NCBI GenBank assembly: GCA_964473485.1
Contig: CAYYPH010000005.1
Coordinates: forward strand, 101,784 to 165,783
Direction: 5' to 3'
DNA: 64,000 nucleotides
Source of the DNA: CAIVAT01 sp964473485
GTDB lineage: Bacteria > Bacteroidota > Bacteroidia > Bacteroidales > FEN-979
Under the pieces are notes generated by a model. It did not search any database, had not been told where the DNA came from, and saw nothing but the letters and a program-made list of their open reading frames with translations. This document shows, one piece after another, positions 17,693-26,804 of this stretch. Positions within the stretch are counted from its first letter, which is position 1. Each line of letters opens with the position of its first letter. The translations under genes were made by a program, and so were the position numbers.

Positions 17693-18394
17693 TTACTTCT
17701 TAATCAGCCCTTCGGTGTAGGTGATATATCTGTCGATCTCACGTCCTTCATTCGATCTTGGATAGTCGGCCTTGATCCGTTTATACATACCCAGGGCTTT
17801 GTCAAACTTGCCGAGTTCCTCGTATGCCATGGCCGCCTTCATTAAAAAGAGCGGAGTGGAAAAATCATTCTTCCTCATGTCGGCGGCATCCTCGTAATAG
17901 TCCGCTGCCTTGTCGACCTGCTTCAATTCCATATAGGCATCACCGATGGCGCCTTTGGCCATGGGGCCAACAAATTCATCACTGCTGCTGAACTTTTTCA
18001 GATGATCAATGGCCTGATCAAATTGTCCCAGCTTGAGATAACAGATACCGGCATAATAATTCGAGAGATTGGCCGACTTGGTCATACCGTATTCATCAAT
18101 GATGGCAAGAAATCCAAGATACTGACCATCGCCGTTGAGCGCTTTGTTGAGTGAATCCTGCTCAAAATACTTTTCAGCCATGAACATCTGTGTCTGGGCC
18201 TCCTTCTCTTTAGGACCAAGATAGAACCTTTTGAACCCGAAAAATCCGAGTACAATGATCACAATAACCCCAACAACCAGGAGAATGATTTTCTGATATT
18301 TCTCAATAAACTGTTCGGTTTTGCTGAATGCTTCCTCTACTGCAACAATTCGTTCTTCGGTTTTGTCAATCTTTTTTTCCTGCTTGCTGGCCAT
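17693..18394 (-). CDS. inner-membrane-anchored TPR protein
   Basis: A 233-residue protein with a charged cytoplasmic N-terminus (residues 1-35, MASKQEKKIDKTEER), one transmembrane helix (about 36-55, IILLVVGVIVIIVLGFFG) and a soluble domain of tetratricopeptide repeats (about 75-225). Repeat signatures include NYYAGICYLKLGQFDQAIDHLKK and AMAYEELGKFDKALGMYKRI. The layout resembles YfgM-type Sec-associated proteins, but similarity by eye is only architectural. The start at 18394 is chosen over the ORF opening at 18457 because the promoter box (18416-18423) lies between them. Confidence 0.85.
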   Translation of the reverse strand: MASKQEKKIDKTEERIVAVEEAFSKTEQFIEKYQKIILLVVGVIVIIVLGFFGFKRFYLGPKEKEAQTQMFMAEKYFEQDSLNKALNGDGQYLGFLAIIDEYGMTKSANLSNYYAGICYLKLGQFDQAIDHLKKFSSSDEFVGPMAKGAIGDAYMELKQVDKAADYYEDAADMRKNDFSTPLFLMKAAMAYEELGKFDKALGMYKRIKADYPRSNEGREIDRYITYTEGLIKK

Positions 18395-18415
18395 GTTTTT
18401 TGAAATTTGGAGGTG

Positions 18416-18423
18416 CAAAATTA
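18416..18423 (-). promoter_or_regulatory. TPR gene -7 box (TAATTTTG)
   Basis: Perfect TAnnTTTG, 21 bases before the ATG at 18394. Confidence 0.55.
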
Positions 18424-18463
18424 CATTTTTTCCCGGATTTCCCGCATCTCTGACCATTTTTTT

Positions 18464-18471
18464 TACTTTTG
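18464..18471 (+). promoter_or_regulatory. TrmH-like gene -7 box (TACTTTTG)
   Basis: Perfect TAnnTTTG, 23 bases before the ATG at 18495; divergent from the TPR gene box. Confidence 0.55.
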
Positions 18472-18494
18472 TGATCTAACACTCAACCCTTTTT

Positions 18495-19187
18495 ATGGCC
18501 ATGGATCGACAGCCTGAATCAAGCCATACCGACCAGCTTATCCGGTCTCTCAGGCCGTTCGTCACCCCTGGAAGGTTCGAGAGATTCACCGGCATTCTTC
18601 AGCATCGAACCAGGCACCTCACCATCGTTCTCGAAGATATTTACCAACCCCACAACGCAAGTGCAGTGCTGCGCAGCTGCGAATGTTTCGGGATACAGGA
18701 TGTTCATATTATCGAAAACCGCAACAAATATGAAGTGAATCCTGATGTGGCACTGGGGTCTGCAAAATGGCTTACCCTGAAGAAATATCATGGAAACAGT
18801 GACAATACACCTCAATGCCTCTCCGGTCTTAAAAAGAGTGGATACCTCCTCGTAGCCGCCACCCCCCATAAAGATGATTACAGTCCTGAAACACTGCCTT
18901 TGGATCAAAAAATTGCCCTGATGTTCGGGACCGAACTGGAGGGCCTTACCCCATCGGCCATTTCGCAGGCCGACGCGTTTATCAGGATCCCGATGTTTGG
19001 CTTTACCGAAAGTCTGAACATCAGTGTATCTGCAGCCATCCTCATGCAATCACTAAGCAGCAGGATCCGTTCTTCCGGCGTCTCCTGGGAACTCGGATCG
19101 GACGAAAAAAACGAACTGTTACTGGAGTGGTTGAAAAGATCGGTCAAAAATTCCGGGAAGATCCTCGACCATCCTCGCAATCTTTAA
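18495..19187 (+). CDS. SpoU/TrmH-family RNA 2'-O-methyltransferase
   Basis: SPOUT (trefoil-knot) methyltransferase of 230 residues. Motifs: IVLEDIYQPHNASAVLRSCECFGIQDVHIIE (motif 1, with the catalytic Asn-Ala-Ser-Ala-Val-Leu-Arg stretch), IALMFGTELEGL (motif 2) and IPMFGFTESLNISVSAAI (motif 3, knot). This pattern matches TrmH, which methylates G18 of tRNA, better than RlmB, because there is no N-terminal L30e-like domain. The exact RNA target is an inference. Confidence 0.9.
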   Translation: MAMDRQPESSHTDQLIRSLRPFVTPGRFERFTGILQHRTRHLTIVLEDIYQPHNASAVLRSCECFGIQDVHIIENRNKYEVNPDVALGSAKWLTLKKYHGNSDNTPQCLSGLKKSGYLLVAATPHKDDYSPETLPLDQKIALMFGTELEGLTPSAISQADAFIRIPMFGFTESLNISVSAAILMQSLSSRIRSSGVSWELGSDEKNELLLEWLKRSVKNSGKILDHPRNL

Positions 19188-19283
19188 TAATCCAGCACCG
19201 TCAGCAAAAAACCGTCGTGCAAGAAGATCTTCATGGTTAAAAAGAAATCGCTATACCTGTGTATCACTTGAACCGATATTTTC

Positions 19284-19291
19284 TATATTTG
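19284..19291 (+). promoter_or_regulatory. bTHX gene -7 box (TATATTTG)
   Basis: Perfect TAnnTTTG, 31 bases before the ATG at 19323. Confidence 0.6.
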
Positions 19292-19322
19292 CCCTTTTTG
19301 GAAAAATTTAACATAAAAAACT

Positions 19323-19619
19323 ATGGGAAAAGGAGACAAAAAGACCAAACGGGGCAAAATTGTTATCGGCTCCTCCGGTGTGCGCAGACCGCGGAAAAAG
19401 AAAAGATCAGCTCCCAAACCTACGGCTAAAATCGAACCCGTACCAATACCGGTAGTCGAAGAAGCTCCGGCCGTGGCTGCCAAAGAACCTAAGAAAAAGG
19501 TCGCCCGGGCAGCGGAAACGGCAGATGCTTCAGCCGAAAAACCTAAAACAACACGCGCCAAAAAGAAGAGTGAGGAACCGGCAGCGCCAGAACCTGCTGA
19601 AAATCCAGTCATTGAATAA
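19323..19619 (+). CDS. 30S ribosomal protein bTHX with long Ala/Lys/Pro tail
   Basis: The first 27 residues (MGKGDKKTKRGKIVIGSSG then VRRPRKKK) match bTHX, the tiny basic protein that sits in the 30S head in Thermus and is annotated in Bacteroidota. Residues 28-98 form a low-complexity tail rich in Ala, Lys, Pro and Glu with no predicted globular structure. The core is certain to the eye; the role of the tail is unknown. The gene has its own promoter box. It stands alone between an rRNA/tRNA methyltransferase-type gene and rsmG, both of which act on RNA. Confidence 0.85.
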   Translation: MGKGDKKTKRGKIVIGSSGVRRPRKKKRSAPKPTAKIEPVPIPVVEEAPAVAAKEPKKKVARAAETADASAEKPKTTRAKKKSEEPAAPEPAENPVIE

Positions 19620-19674
19620 ACCAAACCCGGATTAGCCTTAAAAAACGGTAGATCAATGCCGATCGAACCGCGTA

Positions 19675-20319
19675 ATGGTCATGCCCATAATAAACTGGCT
19701 TAATCGATATTTTCCGGAAACGGACAAGGTGACCGTGGAACGAACGCTCCATGCCATCGAATTATACAGGTCATGGAACAGCAAGGTAAACGTGATCTCA
19801 CGGAAAGACATTGACCACCTTGAAATCCATCACTTTTTGTTCTCACTTTCCGTGGCCAAAGCGTTCAGTTTTATGACAGGAACCGAAATCATGGATGCGG
19901 GAACAGGCGGCGGTTTCCCGGGTATCCCCCTTGCCATTTTCTTCCCGGAAGTTAACTTTACCCTGGTCGACTCCATTGCGAAAAAGATCAGGGTCGTCGA
20001 TAACATTGCTTCGGAGCTGGGTTTAAATAATGTAGAGACCGTGAATGGTCGTTTTGAATCCCTCCGCAGAAAATTTGATTTTGTGACCGGAAGGGCAGTC
20101 ATCAACCTCCCTGCGTTCTATCAGATGACAAAAAACCTGGTAAAACAACAGAGCATAAATGCTTCTCCAAATGGAATCATCTATCTGTCAGGCGGAGACA
20201 TTGTGTTTGACCCGGCCGGCCTGAATGCGCAATGCAGGGTCTATCCGGTTTCCGGGTACTTCGCCGAACCATTTTTTGAGACAAAAAAAATTGTCCATAT
20301 CTATTCCGGGAATAAATAG
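19675..20319 (+). CDS. rsmG: 16S rRNA (guanine527-N7)-methyltransferase
   Basis: GidB/RsmG, which methylates G527 of 16S rRNA with SAM. The 214-residue protein has the GidB signature WNSKVNVISRKD near residue 34 and the SAM-binding motif MDAGTGGGFPGIPLAI near residue 77, followed by VDSIAKKIRVV and GRAVINLPAFY. MVMPI gives two possible Met starts. It is 55 bases after the bTHX gene and converges with a carbonic anhydrase gene. Confidence 0.95.
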   Translation: MVMPIINWLNRYFPETDKVTVERTLHAIELYRSWNSKVNVISRKDIDHLEIHHFLFSLSVAKAFSFMTGTEIMDAGTGGGFPGIPLAIFFPEVNFTLVDSIAKKIRVVDNIASELGLNNVETVNGRFESLRRKFDFVTGRAVINLPAFYQMTKNLVKQQSINASPNGIIYLSGGDIVFDPAGLNAQCRVYPVSGYFAEPFFETKKIVHIYSGNK

Positions 20320-20342
20320 ACCATTTTTCAGAAAACCCCACC

Positions 20343-21014
20343 TCACTTTTCTGAAGCTCCTTTGATCAACCCGCCATCACGGAATTTCAGATCGTAAATG
20401 TGGCTGATATCGGCAAAATATTCCGTCAGCTTTACATCCAGCTCCTTTAAAAGACCCTGGTGGAGGTCATAAACCCAGGCATGAACCATCGGAAAGCCTG
20501 TTTTGCGCCATTTCCGCTGCACATGATCGCTCTTCATAACATTGATGCACTGTTCAACGATATTAAGTTCAACCAGCCTGTTATAGCGAATCGCCGGATT
20601 CGGTATGGCATCGAGTTCCTCCCGGTGGATCCGGTAAACATCGCGTATCGACTGCAACCAGCTGTTCAGTTGCCCCATGTCAGAATCCTCAATGGCTGCC
20701 TTCACACCTCCACAACCATAATGCCCGCAGACAATGATGTGCCTGATCATCAGGAATTCCACAGCAAACTGGATGACTGCATTCACATTGTTATCGGTGG
20801 CAATGACCAGGTTGGCAACGTTCCGGTGCACAAAGACCTCGCCCTCTTCAAGCCCCATAATCACATTGGCAGGCACCCTGCTGTCAGAACACCCGATATA
20901 CAGGTATGTCGGTTTCTGATCCCGTGCAAGTTTTTCAAAAAATAACGGATCCGAAGAAAGTTTTGATTTTACCCAGTTCCGGTTGTTTTCAAAAATTTTA
21001 AGGTAATGTTCCAT
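20343..21014 (-). CDS. beta-class carbonic anhydrase
   Basis: Zinc enzyme interconverting CO2 and bicarbonate. The 223-residue protein has all expected ligands: Cys42 in GCSDSRVPAN with the Asp44/Arg46 dyad, and His98/Cys101 in CGHYGCGGVKAA. No signal peptide, so it is cytosolic. It may supply bicarbonate to carboxylases (inference). Monocistronic by layout: convergent with rsmG and divergent from pepD. Confidence 0.95.
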   Translation of the reverse strand: MEHYLKIFENNRNWVKSKLSSDPLFFEKLARDQKPTYLYIGCSDSRVPANVIMGLEEGEVFVHRNVANLVIATDNNVNAVIQFAVEFLMIRHIIVCGHYGCGGVKAAIEDSDMGQLNSWLQSIRDVYRIHREELDAIPNPAIRYNRLVELNIVEQCINVMKSDHVQRKWRKTGFPMVHAWVYDLHQGLLKELDVKLTEYFADISHIYDLKFRDGGLIKGASEK

Positions 21015-21110
21015 GAGGGTCCTGTTTGAATGTTAGCGACTGAATAACTGCTCTTTACCAGTATTTTCCTGCATTCGCCGAATGGCAGGGTAAATATGAA
21101 GAAAAAATCC

Positions 21111-21118
21111 TAATTTTG
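21111..21118 (+). promoter_or_regulatory. pepD -7 box (TAATTTTG)
   Basis: Perfect TAnnTTTG, 49 bases before the ATG at 21168. Confidence 0.55.
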
Positions 21119-21167
21119 TGCACGACCTCATTAATTAACCCACCAGAATTATAAAAAACCATCTGAA

Positions 21168-22628
21168 ATGAATGATAATCTTTTAAATCTCGAACCTAAA
21201 GCGCTCTGGAAGAACTTTCAAAGCCTTACCCTGATCCCCAGACCCTCAAAAAATGAGGAGAAGGTCAGAAATTTCGTTGAAGGTTTCGGCAAAAACCTTG
21301 GATTGGAAACCATTGTTGATGAAGTTGGTAACGTGATTATCCGCAAGCCTGCCACACCTGGCATGGAAAACCGCACAGGAGTTATACTGCAGGGACATCT
21401 GGATATGGTGCCGCAGAAGAACAGTGATAAGGTGCACGATTTCGATACTGATCCGATCGAAACCATCGTCGACGGTGAATGGGTGCGTGCCAATGGTACT
21501 ACTTTAGGCGCCGACAACGGGATTGGTGTGGCTGCCGCCATGGCAGTCCTCGAATCAGAAACCCTCGTGCATGGTCCGATTGAAGCGCTTTTTACAGCTG
21601 ATGAGGAGACTGGTATGACCGGTGCATTCGGTCTTAAGCCCGGACTTCTCAAGGGCGAGATACTGATTAACATGGATTCAGAAGATGAAGGCGAACTTTT
21701 TGTCGGCTGTGCCGGTGGAACCAATGCAAATATCCGGTTTGATTACCGGTCTGAAACGCTCACCGGAAGTTACACCGGATTAAAGCTCTCCGTAAAAGGA
21801 CTTAAAGGCGGCCACAGTGGCATTGACATTCCATTGGGCAGAGGAAATGCCAATAAGATCATGAACCGCATACTATACCATGGCTACACCAAACATGACC
21901 TCCTGCTTGCCTCCATCGACGGGGGAAGCCTGCGGAATGCGATCCCCAGGGAATCTTTCGCCCACGTTGCCATCCCTGCCGACAAAGTGGATGGATTTCT
22001 AAAATGTCTTGACGGAATTACGAACGAGATCAGCAAAGAACTCGCAGCCGTCGAGCCTGCCCTGTCTATCGAATCATCACCCGCCGAGGTGCCTGCAGCA
22101 GTCATTGACAAAAAAACATTCGGAAATTTCCTTAATGCCGTTTATGCCTGCCCAAATGGCGTCATGCGGATGAGCAATGAAATGACAGGGCTGGTCGAAA
22201 CCTCCAATAACCTGGCCATTGTCAAGTCCGAAGACGGTTTCATACGGGTGATGTGTCTTATGAGAAGTTCTGTCGATTCGGCCAAGGATGACCTGGAACA
22301 GATGATCCGCTCAGTTTTTGACCTTGCCGGGGCCACCTCCACGTTCGATGGAAAATACCCGGGATGGAAACCCAATATGGATTCGCCCATTCTGAGAACC
22401 ATGCAGGACATATACCACAAACGGTTTGGAAAAATTCCCGAGATCAAGGCCATTCATGCAGGCCTCGAATGTGGTATCCTGGGAGGTGCCTACCCGGGAT
22501 GGGACATGATCTCTTTCGGCCCGACCCTCCGCCACCCCCATTCACCCGATGAGAAAGTCAACATCGAAACAGTGAAAAAATTCTGGGACTTCCTGGTTGA
22601 CACCTTGAAAAATATCCCGGTCCGATAA
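21168..22628 (+). CDS. pepD: aminoacyl-histidine dipeptidase (PepD, M20 family)
   Basis: Cytosolic dinuclear zinc dipeptidase cleaving Xaa-His and other dipeptides. At 486 residues it matches PepD. Metal and catalytic motifs: LQGHLDMVPQ (first His ligand with Asp), TLGADNGIGVAAAMAV (bridging Asp), FTADEETGMTGAFGL (catalytic Glu plus ligand Glu) and a late HAGLECGIL segment. The lid domain (about residues 200-390) includes GGHSGIDIPLGRGNANK. No signal peptide. It has its own promoter box. Confidence 0.95.
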   Translation: MNDNLLNLEPKALWKNFQSLTLIPRPSKNEEKVRNFVEGFGKNLGLETIVDEVGNVIIRKPATPGMENRTGVILQGHLDMVPQKNSDKVHDFDTDPIETIVDGEWVRANGTTLGADNGIGVAAAMAVLESETLVHGPIEALFTADEETGMTGAFGLKPGLLKGEILINMDSEDEGELFVGCAGGTNANIRFDYRSETLTGSYTGLKLSVKGLKGGHSGIDIPLGRGNANKIMNRILYHGYTKHDLLLASIDGGSLRNAIPRESFAHVAIPADKVDGFLKCLDGITNEISKELAAVEPALSIESSPAEVPAAVIDKKTFGNFLNAVYACPNGVMRMSNEMTGLVETSNNLAIVKSEDGFIRVMCLMRSSVDSAKDDLEQMIRSVFDLAGATSTFDGKYPGWKPNMDSPILRTMQDIYHKRFGKIPEIKAIHAGLECGILGGAYPGWDMISFGPTLRHPHSPDEKVNIETVKKFWDFLVDTLKNIPVR

Positions 22629-22678
22629 ACCGGGATAACAAACTGAATTTGAACGGGAAAGAAATTATTTAAACTTTT

Positions 22679-22709
22679 TTTGGGAATATTGAAGAAATTC
22701 CTACCTTTG
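22679..22709 (+). promoter_or_regulatory. rpmH promoter, full Bacteroidota consensus
   Basis: TTTG at 22679-22682, exactly 19 bases, then TACCTTTG at 22702-22709. This is the textbook Bacteroidota sigma-A promoter, 23 bases before the rpmH ATG. Confidence 0.85.
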
Positions 22710-22732
22710 CAGTCCCAAAAAAGAATAGTGCG

Positions 22733-22894
22733 ATGACAAAGAGAACATTCCAGCCCTCCAACAGGAAGAGAAAGAACAAACATGGATTCCGTGAGCGCAT
22801 GTCGACCGCCAACGGTCGCAAGGTCTTGGCTGCCAGAAGAGCCAAGGGCAGAAAAAAACTGACTGTTTCTGACGAAAAACTAGATAAAGAATAA
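22733..22894 (+). CDS. rpmH: 50S ribosomal protein bL34
   Basis: A 53-residue gene. It begins MTKRTFQPSNRKRKNKHGF and continues through RMSTANGRKVLAARRAKGR and KKLTVSD, the classic L34 sequence with a short acidic C-terminal tail. It has a perfect promoter and its own terminator at 22951-22981. In many bacteria rpmH is followed by rnpA; here it is followed by an unrelated membrane protein gene, so it is a single-gene unit. Confidence 0.97.
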   Translation: MTKRTFQPSNRKRKNKHGFRERMSTANGRKVLAARRAKGRKKLTVSDEKLDKE

Positions 22895-22950
22895 TTTTTC
22901 TTATCCCGGTTGACCAGATCAAACCCTTTTTTTGCAATTTTGTTTTCAGA

Positions 22951-22981
22951 AAGAAGATAACATCCATTATCTTCTTTTTTT
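22951..22981 (+). terminator. rpmH terminator
   Basis: Perfect 10-bp stem AAGAAGATAA / TTATCTTCTT with a 6-base loop and a T-tract; 57 bases after the rpmH stop and before the next start at 23014. Confidence 0.85.
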
Positions 22982-23013
22982 ATTTCTGCACATAAGCTTT
23001 AACCGCTGTCATC

Positions 23014-25494
23014 ATGAAAAACACCGACATCCGCAAGTTTATTCCTTACATTGGGGCCATCATCATTTTCCTGGTCATCACCTTTGCTTACTTTACGCCA
23101 TTGCTCGAAGGGAAAAAGATACTTCAGAGCGATATTGTCAATTTCCAGGGGATGTCGAAAGAAATAGTGGATTTCAGGGCCAAAACCAGTCAGGAACCCC
23201 TGTGGACAAACGCGATGTTCGGAGGTATGCCGGCATACCAGGTGTCGACCGTATATAAAGGCAACCAGCTGGGATTTTTGGATAAAGTCATGACCCTGGG
23301 GTTACCCCACCCGGCAAATCTTGTTTTTCTCTATTTTGTTGGCTTTTTCATTTTGCTGCTCGCCATGGGGGTCAATCCGTGGCTGTCGGTGATCGGTGCG
23401 GCTGGTTATGCCCTCTCTTCCTATTTCTTTATCATAATCGAGGCCGGACACAACTCCAAGGCGCACGCTATCGCCTACATGGCTCCGGTAATCGCCGGCA
23501 TGATCCTGACTTTCAAACGTAAATACCTCTGGGGAGGCCTCCTCACCGCCGTCTTCCTGTCGCTCGAAGTAAAGGCAAACCACCCCCAGATCACCTATTA
23601 CCTTGCCATGATCGCGGTCATCCTTGGGATTGTCAAACTGATCCATGCTGTCAGGTTCAAAGAACTCGTGTCTTTTTTTAAGGCGGCCGGCATACTGGTC
23701 ATCGCGGCCCTGTTCGCTCTTCTGACCAATATAACAAGTTTATGGGCCACCTGGGAATATGGGAAATATACCATCCGCGGAAAATCGGAACTGACCACTG
23801 AAAAACACAACAGGACCTCGGGCCTCGATAAGGATTACGCTACCCAGTGGAGTTACGGGATCGGCGAAACCATGACCCTCCTGATCCCTGATTTCTACGG
23901 GGGATCTTCAAATATCAGGGTCAGCGACAAGTCGAAAATCGTGGAGGCCATGCGTTCAAACGGAGTGCCGGATGAATCGATCAGACAGTTCACCGGCCAG
24001 CCATTGCCATTTATCTATTGGGGTTCGCAACCATTCACATCAGGACCGGTTTATGTCGGCGCTATTTTCATTTTTCTCTTCTTCCTGGGGCTGATTGTGG
24101 TGAAAGGTCCTATCAGATGGTGGCTGCTTACCGCCACGCTGCTTTCAATCGTGCTCGCCTGGGGCCACAACCTCATGCCGGTGACCGAATTCTTCATGCA
24201 CTATCTCCCCGGATACAACAAATTCAGGGCGGTCACCATGATCCTCGTGATTGCCGAATTTGCCATCCCGCTCCTGGGCATACTGGCACTGAAGGAGATA
24301 TTCGACGGCAACTCCGACCGGAAAAAAACCTTCAATGCCCTCAAAACGGCCTTTGCCATATCCGCAGGGATTTGCCTGGTATTTATCGTCATGCCGGGCG
24401 TTTTCCTGAATTTTTCGGGTGCACGCGATGCGATGTATCAGCAGAACTACCAGTTGCCCGATTGGCTTATGCAGGGCATACGCGATGAACGTCTGAGGCT
24501 GGTTCGTTTGGACGCCCTGCGTTCGTTTATCTTTATCACCCTTTCTGCTGGCCTGATCTGGACCGTTGTTTTTGGCAAACTGAAAAAAGAGTATGCCTTT
24601 GTCATCCTCTTGCTGCTGGTGATCGCCGACATGTTCCCCGTGAACAAAAGATACTTCGGGAACGAAAGTTTCACATCGAAATCAAGGGTTGAAAATCCAT
24701 ATGAGCAGTCGGCAGCCGATGCGGAGATCATGAAGGATCAAACCCCCGGGTACCGTGTGCTGAACTTCACGGTTGATCCATTCAATGACGCATCCACCTC
24801 CTATTTCCACAAATCAATCGGGGGATACCATGGAGCCAAACTTCGCAGATACCAGGAACTTATTGAGCACCACATCCAGAAAGAGATGCAGATTTTTGCA
24901 GGCAGCATGAGTACCGATAGCATGCCTGTCATCAACATGCTCAATACCAAATATTTCATTCTTCCCGGCCGCGATCGTTCACCAATGCCTTATACCAACG
25001 TCAATGCCTTGGGTAGTGCCTGGATCGTCGATGCATACAAGGTGGTTGACAATGCCGATGCGGAAATCAACGCCCTCGAAAACCTCAGGCCTGACTCCCT
25101 GGCCATAGTGGACCGGCAATTCTCCGGTTTTCTTGAAAATTTCACACCGGTTTCCGACACCAATGCAAGGGTAGCGATGACAAGCTATGCAGCCAATGCA
25201 CTGGAGTATCAGTACACTTCATCAACCCCCTCATTGGTGGTGTTTTCTGAGATCTACTACCCAAAAGGATGGCAAGCCTTTATCGACGGCCAACCGGCTG
25301 CACACTTCAGGGCCAATTATGTGCTGCGAGCCATGGTTGTTCCGGCGGGCGATCATAAGATAACCTTCAGGTTCGAACCATCCGTCTACTCCACGGGCGA
25401 AACTATCTCCACAGCAACCTCCATCCTGTTGATTATCCTGGTTTTGGCCATGGCTGCCACTGAAATCAGGAAACACTGGAAAGCGAAGGCATGA
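23014..25494 (+). CDS. YfhO-family polytopic membrane protein
   Basis: An 826-residue membrane protein with about a dozen hydrophobic helices in the first 560 residues and a periplasmic C-terminal domain. A last helix lies near residues 795-815. The N-terminal topology, with a large first loop and the segment EAGHNSKAHAIAYMAP, and the C-terminal domain (SEIYYPKGWQAFIDGQPA) match bacterial YfhO proteins, which are GT-C-like and in Gram-positives support glycosylation of lipoteichoic acid. The stop overlaps the following glycosyltransferase start by 4 bases (ATGA), so the two genes are probably one unit acting on a glycolipid or surface polysaccharide (inference). Confidence 0.85.
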   Translation: MKNTDIRKFIPYIGAIIIFLVITFAYFTPLLEGKKILQSDIVNFQGMSKEIVDFRAKTSQEPLWTNAMFGGMPAYQVSTVYKGNQLGFLDKVMTLGLPHPANLVFLYFVGFFILLLAMGVNPWLSVIGAAGYALSSYFFIIIEAGHNSKAHAIAYMAPVIAGMILTFKRKYLWGGLLTAVFLSLEVKANHPQITYYLAMIAVILGIVKLIHAVRFKELVSFFKAAGILVIAALFALLTNITSLWATWEYGKYTIRGKSELTTEKHNRTSGLDKDYATQWSYGIGETMTLLIPDFYGGSSNIRVSDKSKIVEAMRSNGVPDESIRQFTGQPLPFIYWGSQPFTSGPVYVGAIFIFLFFLGLIVVKGPIRWWLLTATLLSIVLAWGHNLMPVTEFFMHYLPGYNKFRAVTMILVIAEFAIPLLGILALKEIFDGNSDRKKTFNALKTAFAISAGICLVFIVMPGVFLNFSGARDAMYQQNYQLPDWLMQGIRDERLRLVRLDALRSFIFITLSAGLIWTVVFGKLKKEYAFVILLLLVIADMFPVNKRYFGNESFTSKSRVENPYEQSAADAEIMKDQTPGYRVLNFTVDPFNDASTSYFHKSIGGYHGAKLRRYQELIEHHIQKEMQIFAGSMSTDSMPVINMLNTKYFILPGRDRSPMPYTNVNALGSAWIVDAYKVVDNADAEINALENLRPDSLAIVDRQFSGFLENFTPVSDTNARVAMTSYAANALEYQYTSSTPSLVVFSEIYYPKGWQAFIDGQPAAHFRANYVLRAMVVPAGDHKITFRFEPSVYSTGETISTATSILLIILVLAMAATEIRKHWKAKA

Positions 25495-26804
25495 AAAAAG
25501 CCCTGATCATTACCTATTACTGGCCTCCCAGCGGAGGTGCAGGCGTTCAGCGCTGGCTTAAGTTCGTCAAATACCTTCCCGGTTGTGGATGGGAACCCGT
25601 GATTTACTGTCCGGAAAATCCTGAATACCCGGAAAATGACCCTTCGCTTGAAAAAGATATTCCCCCGGGTATCACCATGCTTAGACAACCCATCTGGGAA
25701 CCCTATACCGCATATAAAAAGTTGTCGGGTAGAAAAAAAGAGGAAAAGATCAATGCCGCTTTCCTCACTGAAAAAGAGAAAAACCCGCTTATCGAAAAAC
25801 TCTCTGTCTGGATCAGGGGCAACCTGTTTATCCCCGACGCCCGGAAATTCTGGATCAAACCCTCTGTTAAGTTCCTTACCTCCTGGCTGGCCGGGCATCA
25901 CTGTGATGTCATAATTTCGACCGGCCCCCCGCATTCAATGCATATGATCGGGCTCGCCCTTGCCCGACGTACCGATATTCCATGGCTCGCCGATTTCCGC
26001 GACCCCTGGACCAATATCGACTTTTACAAAGACCTCCGACTGTCGCGTTGGGCCGACCGTAAACATCACCGCATGGAACTGGAGGTCCTCCGGCATGCCA
26101 ATGCAGTGACAGTGATCAGCAACCTTATGGCCTCCGGTTTCAGGGGCATCCATGACCGAAACTACGACGTGATAACCAATGGGTACGATCATGAGGATAC
26201 CGCCCAGGTTATCAATGCAGAACCCGACAGCAAGTTTTCACTGGCCCACATCGGAACGCTTGTCAGCACAAGGAACCCGGTTATACTCTGGAAGGCGTTG
26301 TCGGAATTGAATGTAGAACTGAAAGGATTTTCGAACCATCTCGAAATCAAACTGGTGGGAAAGGTCGACCATTCTGTCCGATCGTCTGTATCAGCGGCCG
26401 GACTGGATCCCTACCTGAAAAAAACAGACTACCTTCCGCACGATCAGGTAATTGCCGAACAGGTGCGGTCAAGGGTGCTCTTACTGATCATTAACAACAC
26501 TCCCAATGCAAAAATGATCCTTACAGGAAAATTTTTCGAATATCTTGCCGCCCGCCGCCCCATCCTCTGCATTGGTCCTTCGGGAGGAGATGCAGCAAAA
26601 ATCCTGCATGAAACCGGGGCAGGCTGCCTGGTTGAATTTGATGACCTGCAGGGGATGAAGAACAGTATCCGCGGGTTGTACCAGGATTACCTGGATGGCA
26701 GGTTGAACGGATCCGGCCATGGAATTGAAAAATACTCACGGAAAGAACTGACCGGCGTCCTTGCAAAGGTGCTCGGAAGAATTTCGGATGACCCTAATCC
26801 GTAA
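25491..26804 (+). CDS. GT4-like glycosyltransferase
   Basis: A 437-residue GT-B-fold glycosyltransferase. The N-terminal domain begins MKKALIITYYWPPSGGAGV then QRWLKFVKYL, a Gly-rich donor/acceptor loop typical of GT4 enzymes. The middle contains WLADFRDPWTNIDF and NAVTVISNLMA; the C-terminal domain has LLIINNTPNAKMILTGKFFEYLAARRPILCIGP, the usual EX7E-like region with Glu in KFFEYLA. Coupled to the YfhO-like gene by a 4-base overlap. Its last 11 bases overlap the convergent MATE gene. The sugar and acceptor cannot be read. Confidence 0.87.
   Translation: MKKALIITYYWPPSGGAGVQRWLKFVKYLPGCGWEPVIYCPENPEYPENDPSLEKDIPPGITMLRQPIWEPYTAYKKLSGRKKEEKINAAFLTEKEKNPLIEKLSVWIRGNLFIPDARKFWIKPSVKFLTSWLAGHHCDVIISTGPPHSMHMIGLALARRTDIPWLADFRDPWTNIDFYKDLRLSRWADRKHHRMELEVLRHANAVTVISNLMASGFRGIHDRNYDVITNGYDHEDTAQVINAEPDSKFSLAHIGTLVSTRNPVILWKALSELNVELKGFSNHLEIKLVGKVDHSVRSSVSAAGLDPYLKKTDYLPHDQVIAEQVRSRVLLLIINNTPNAKMILTGKFFEYLAARRPILCIGPSGGDAAKILHETGAGCLVEFDDLQGMKNSIRGLYQDYLDGRLNGSGHGIEKYSRKELTGVLAKVLGRISDDPNP

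Noticed and set aside
20327..20355. Hairpin between rsmG and carbonic anhydrase genes as a terminator
   Set aside because: The 9-bp stem is perfect but AT-rich, overlaps the carbonic anhydrase stop and has no T-tract on either side.
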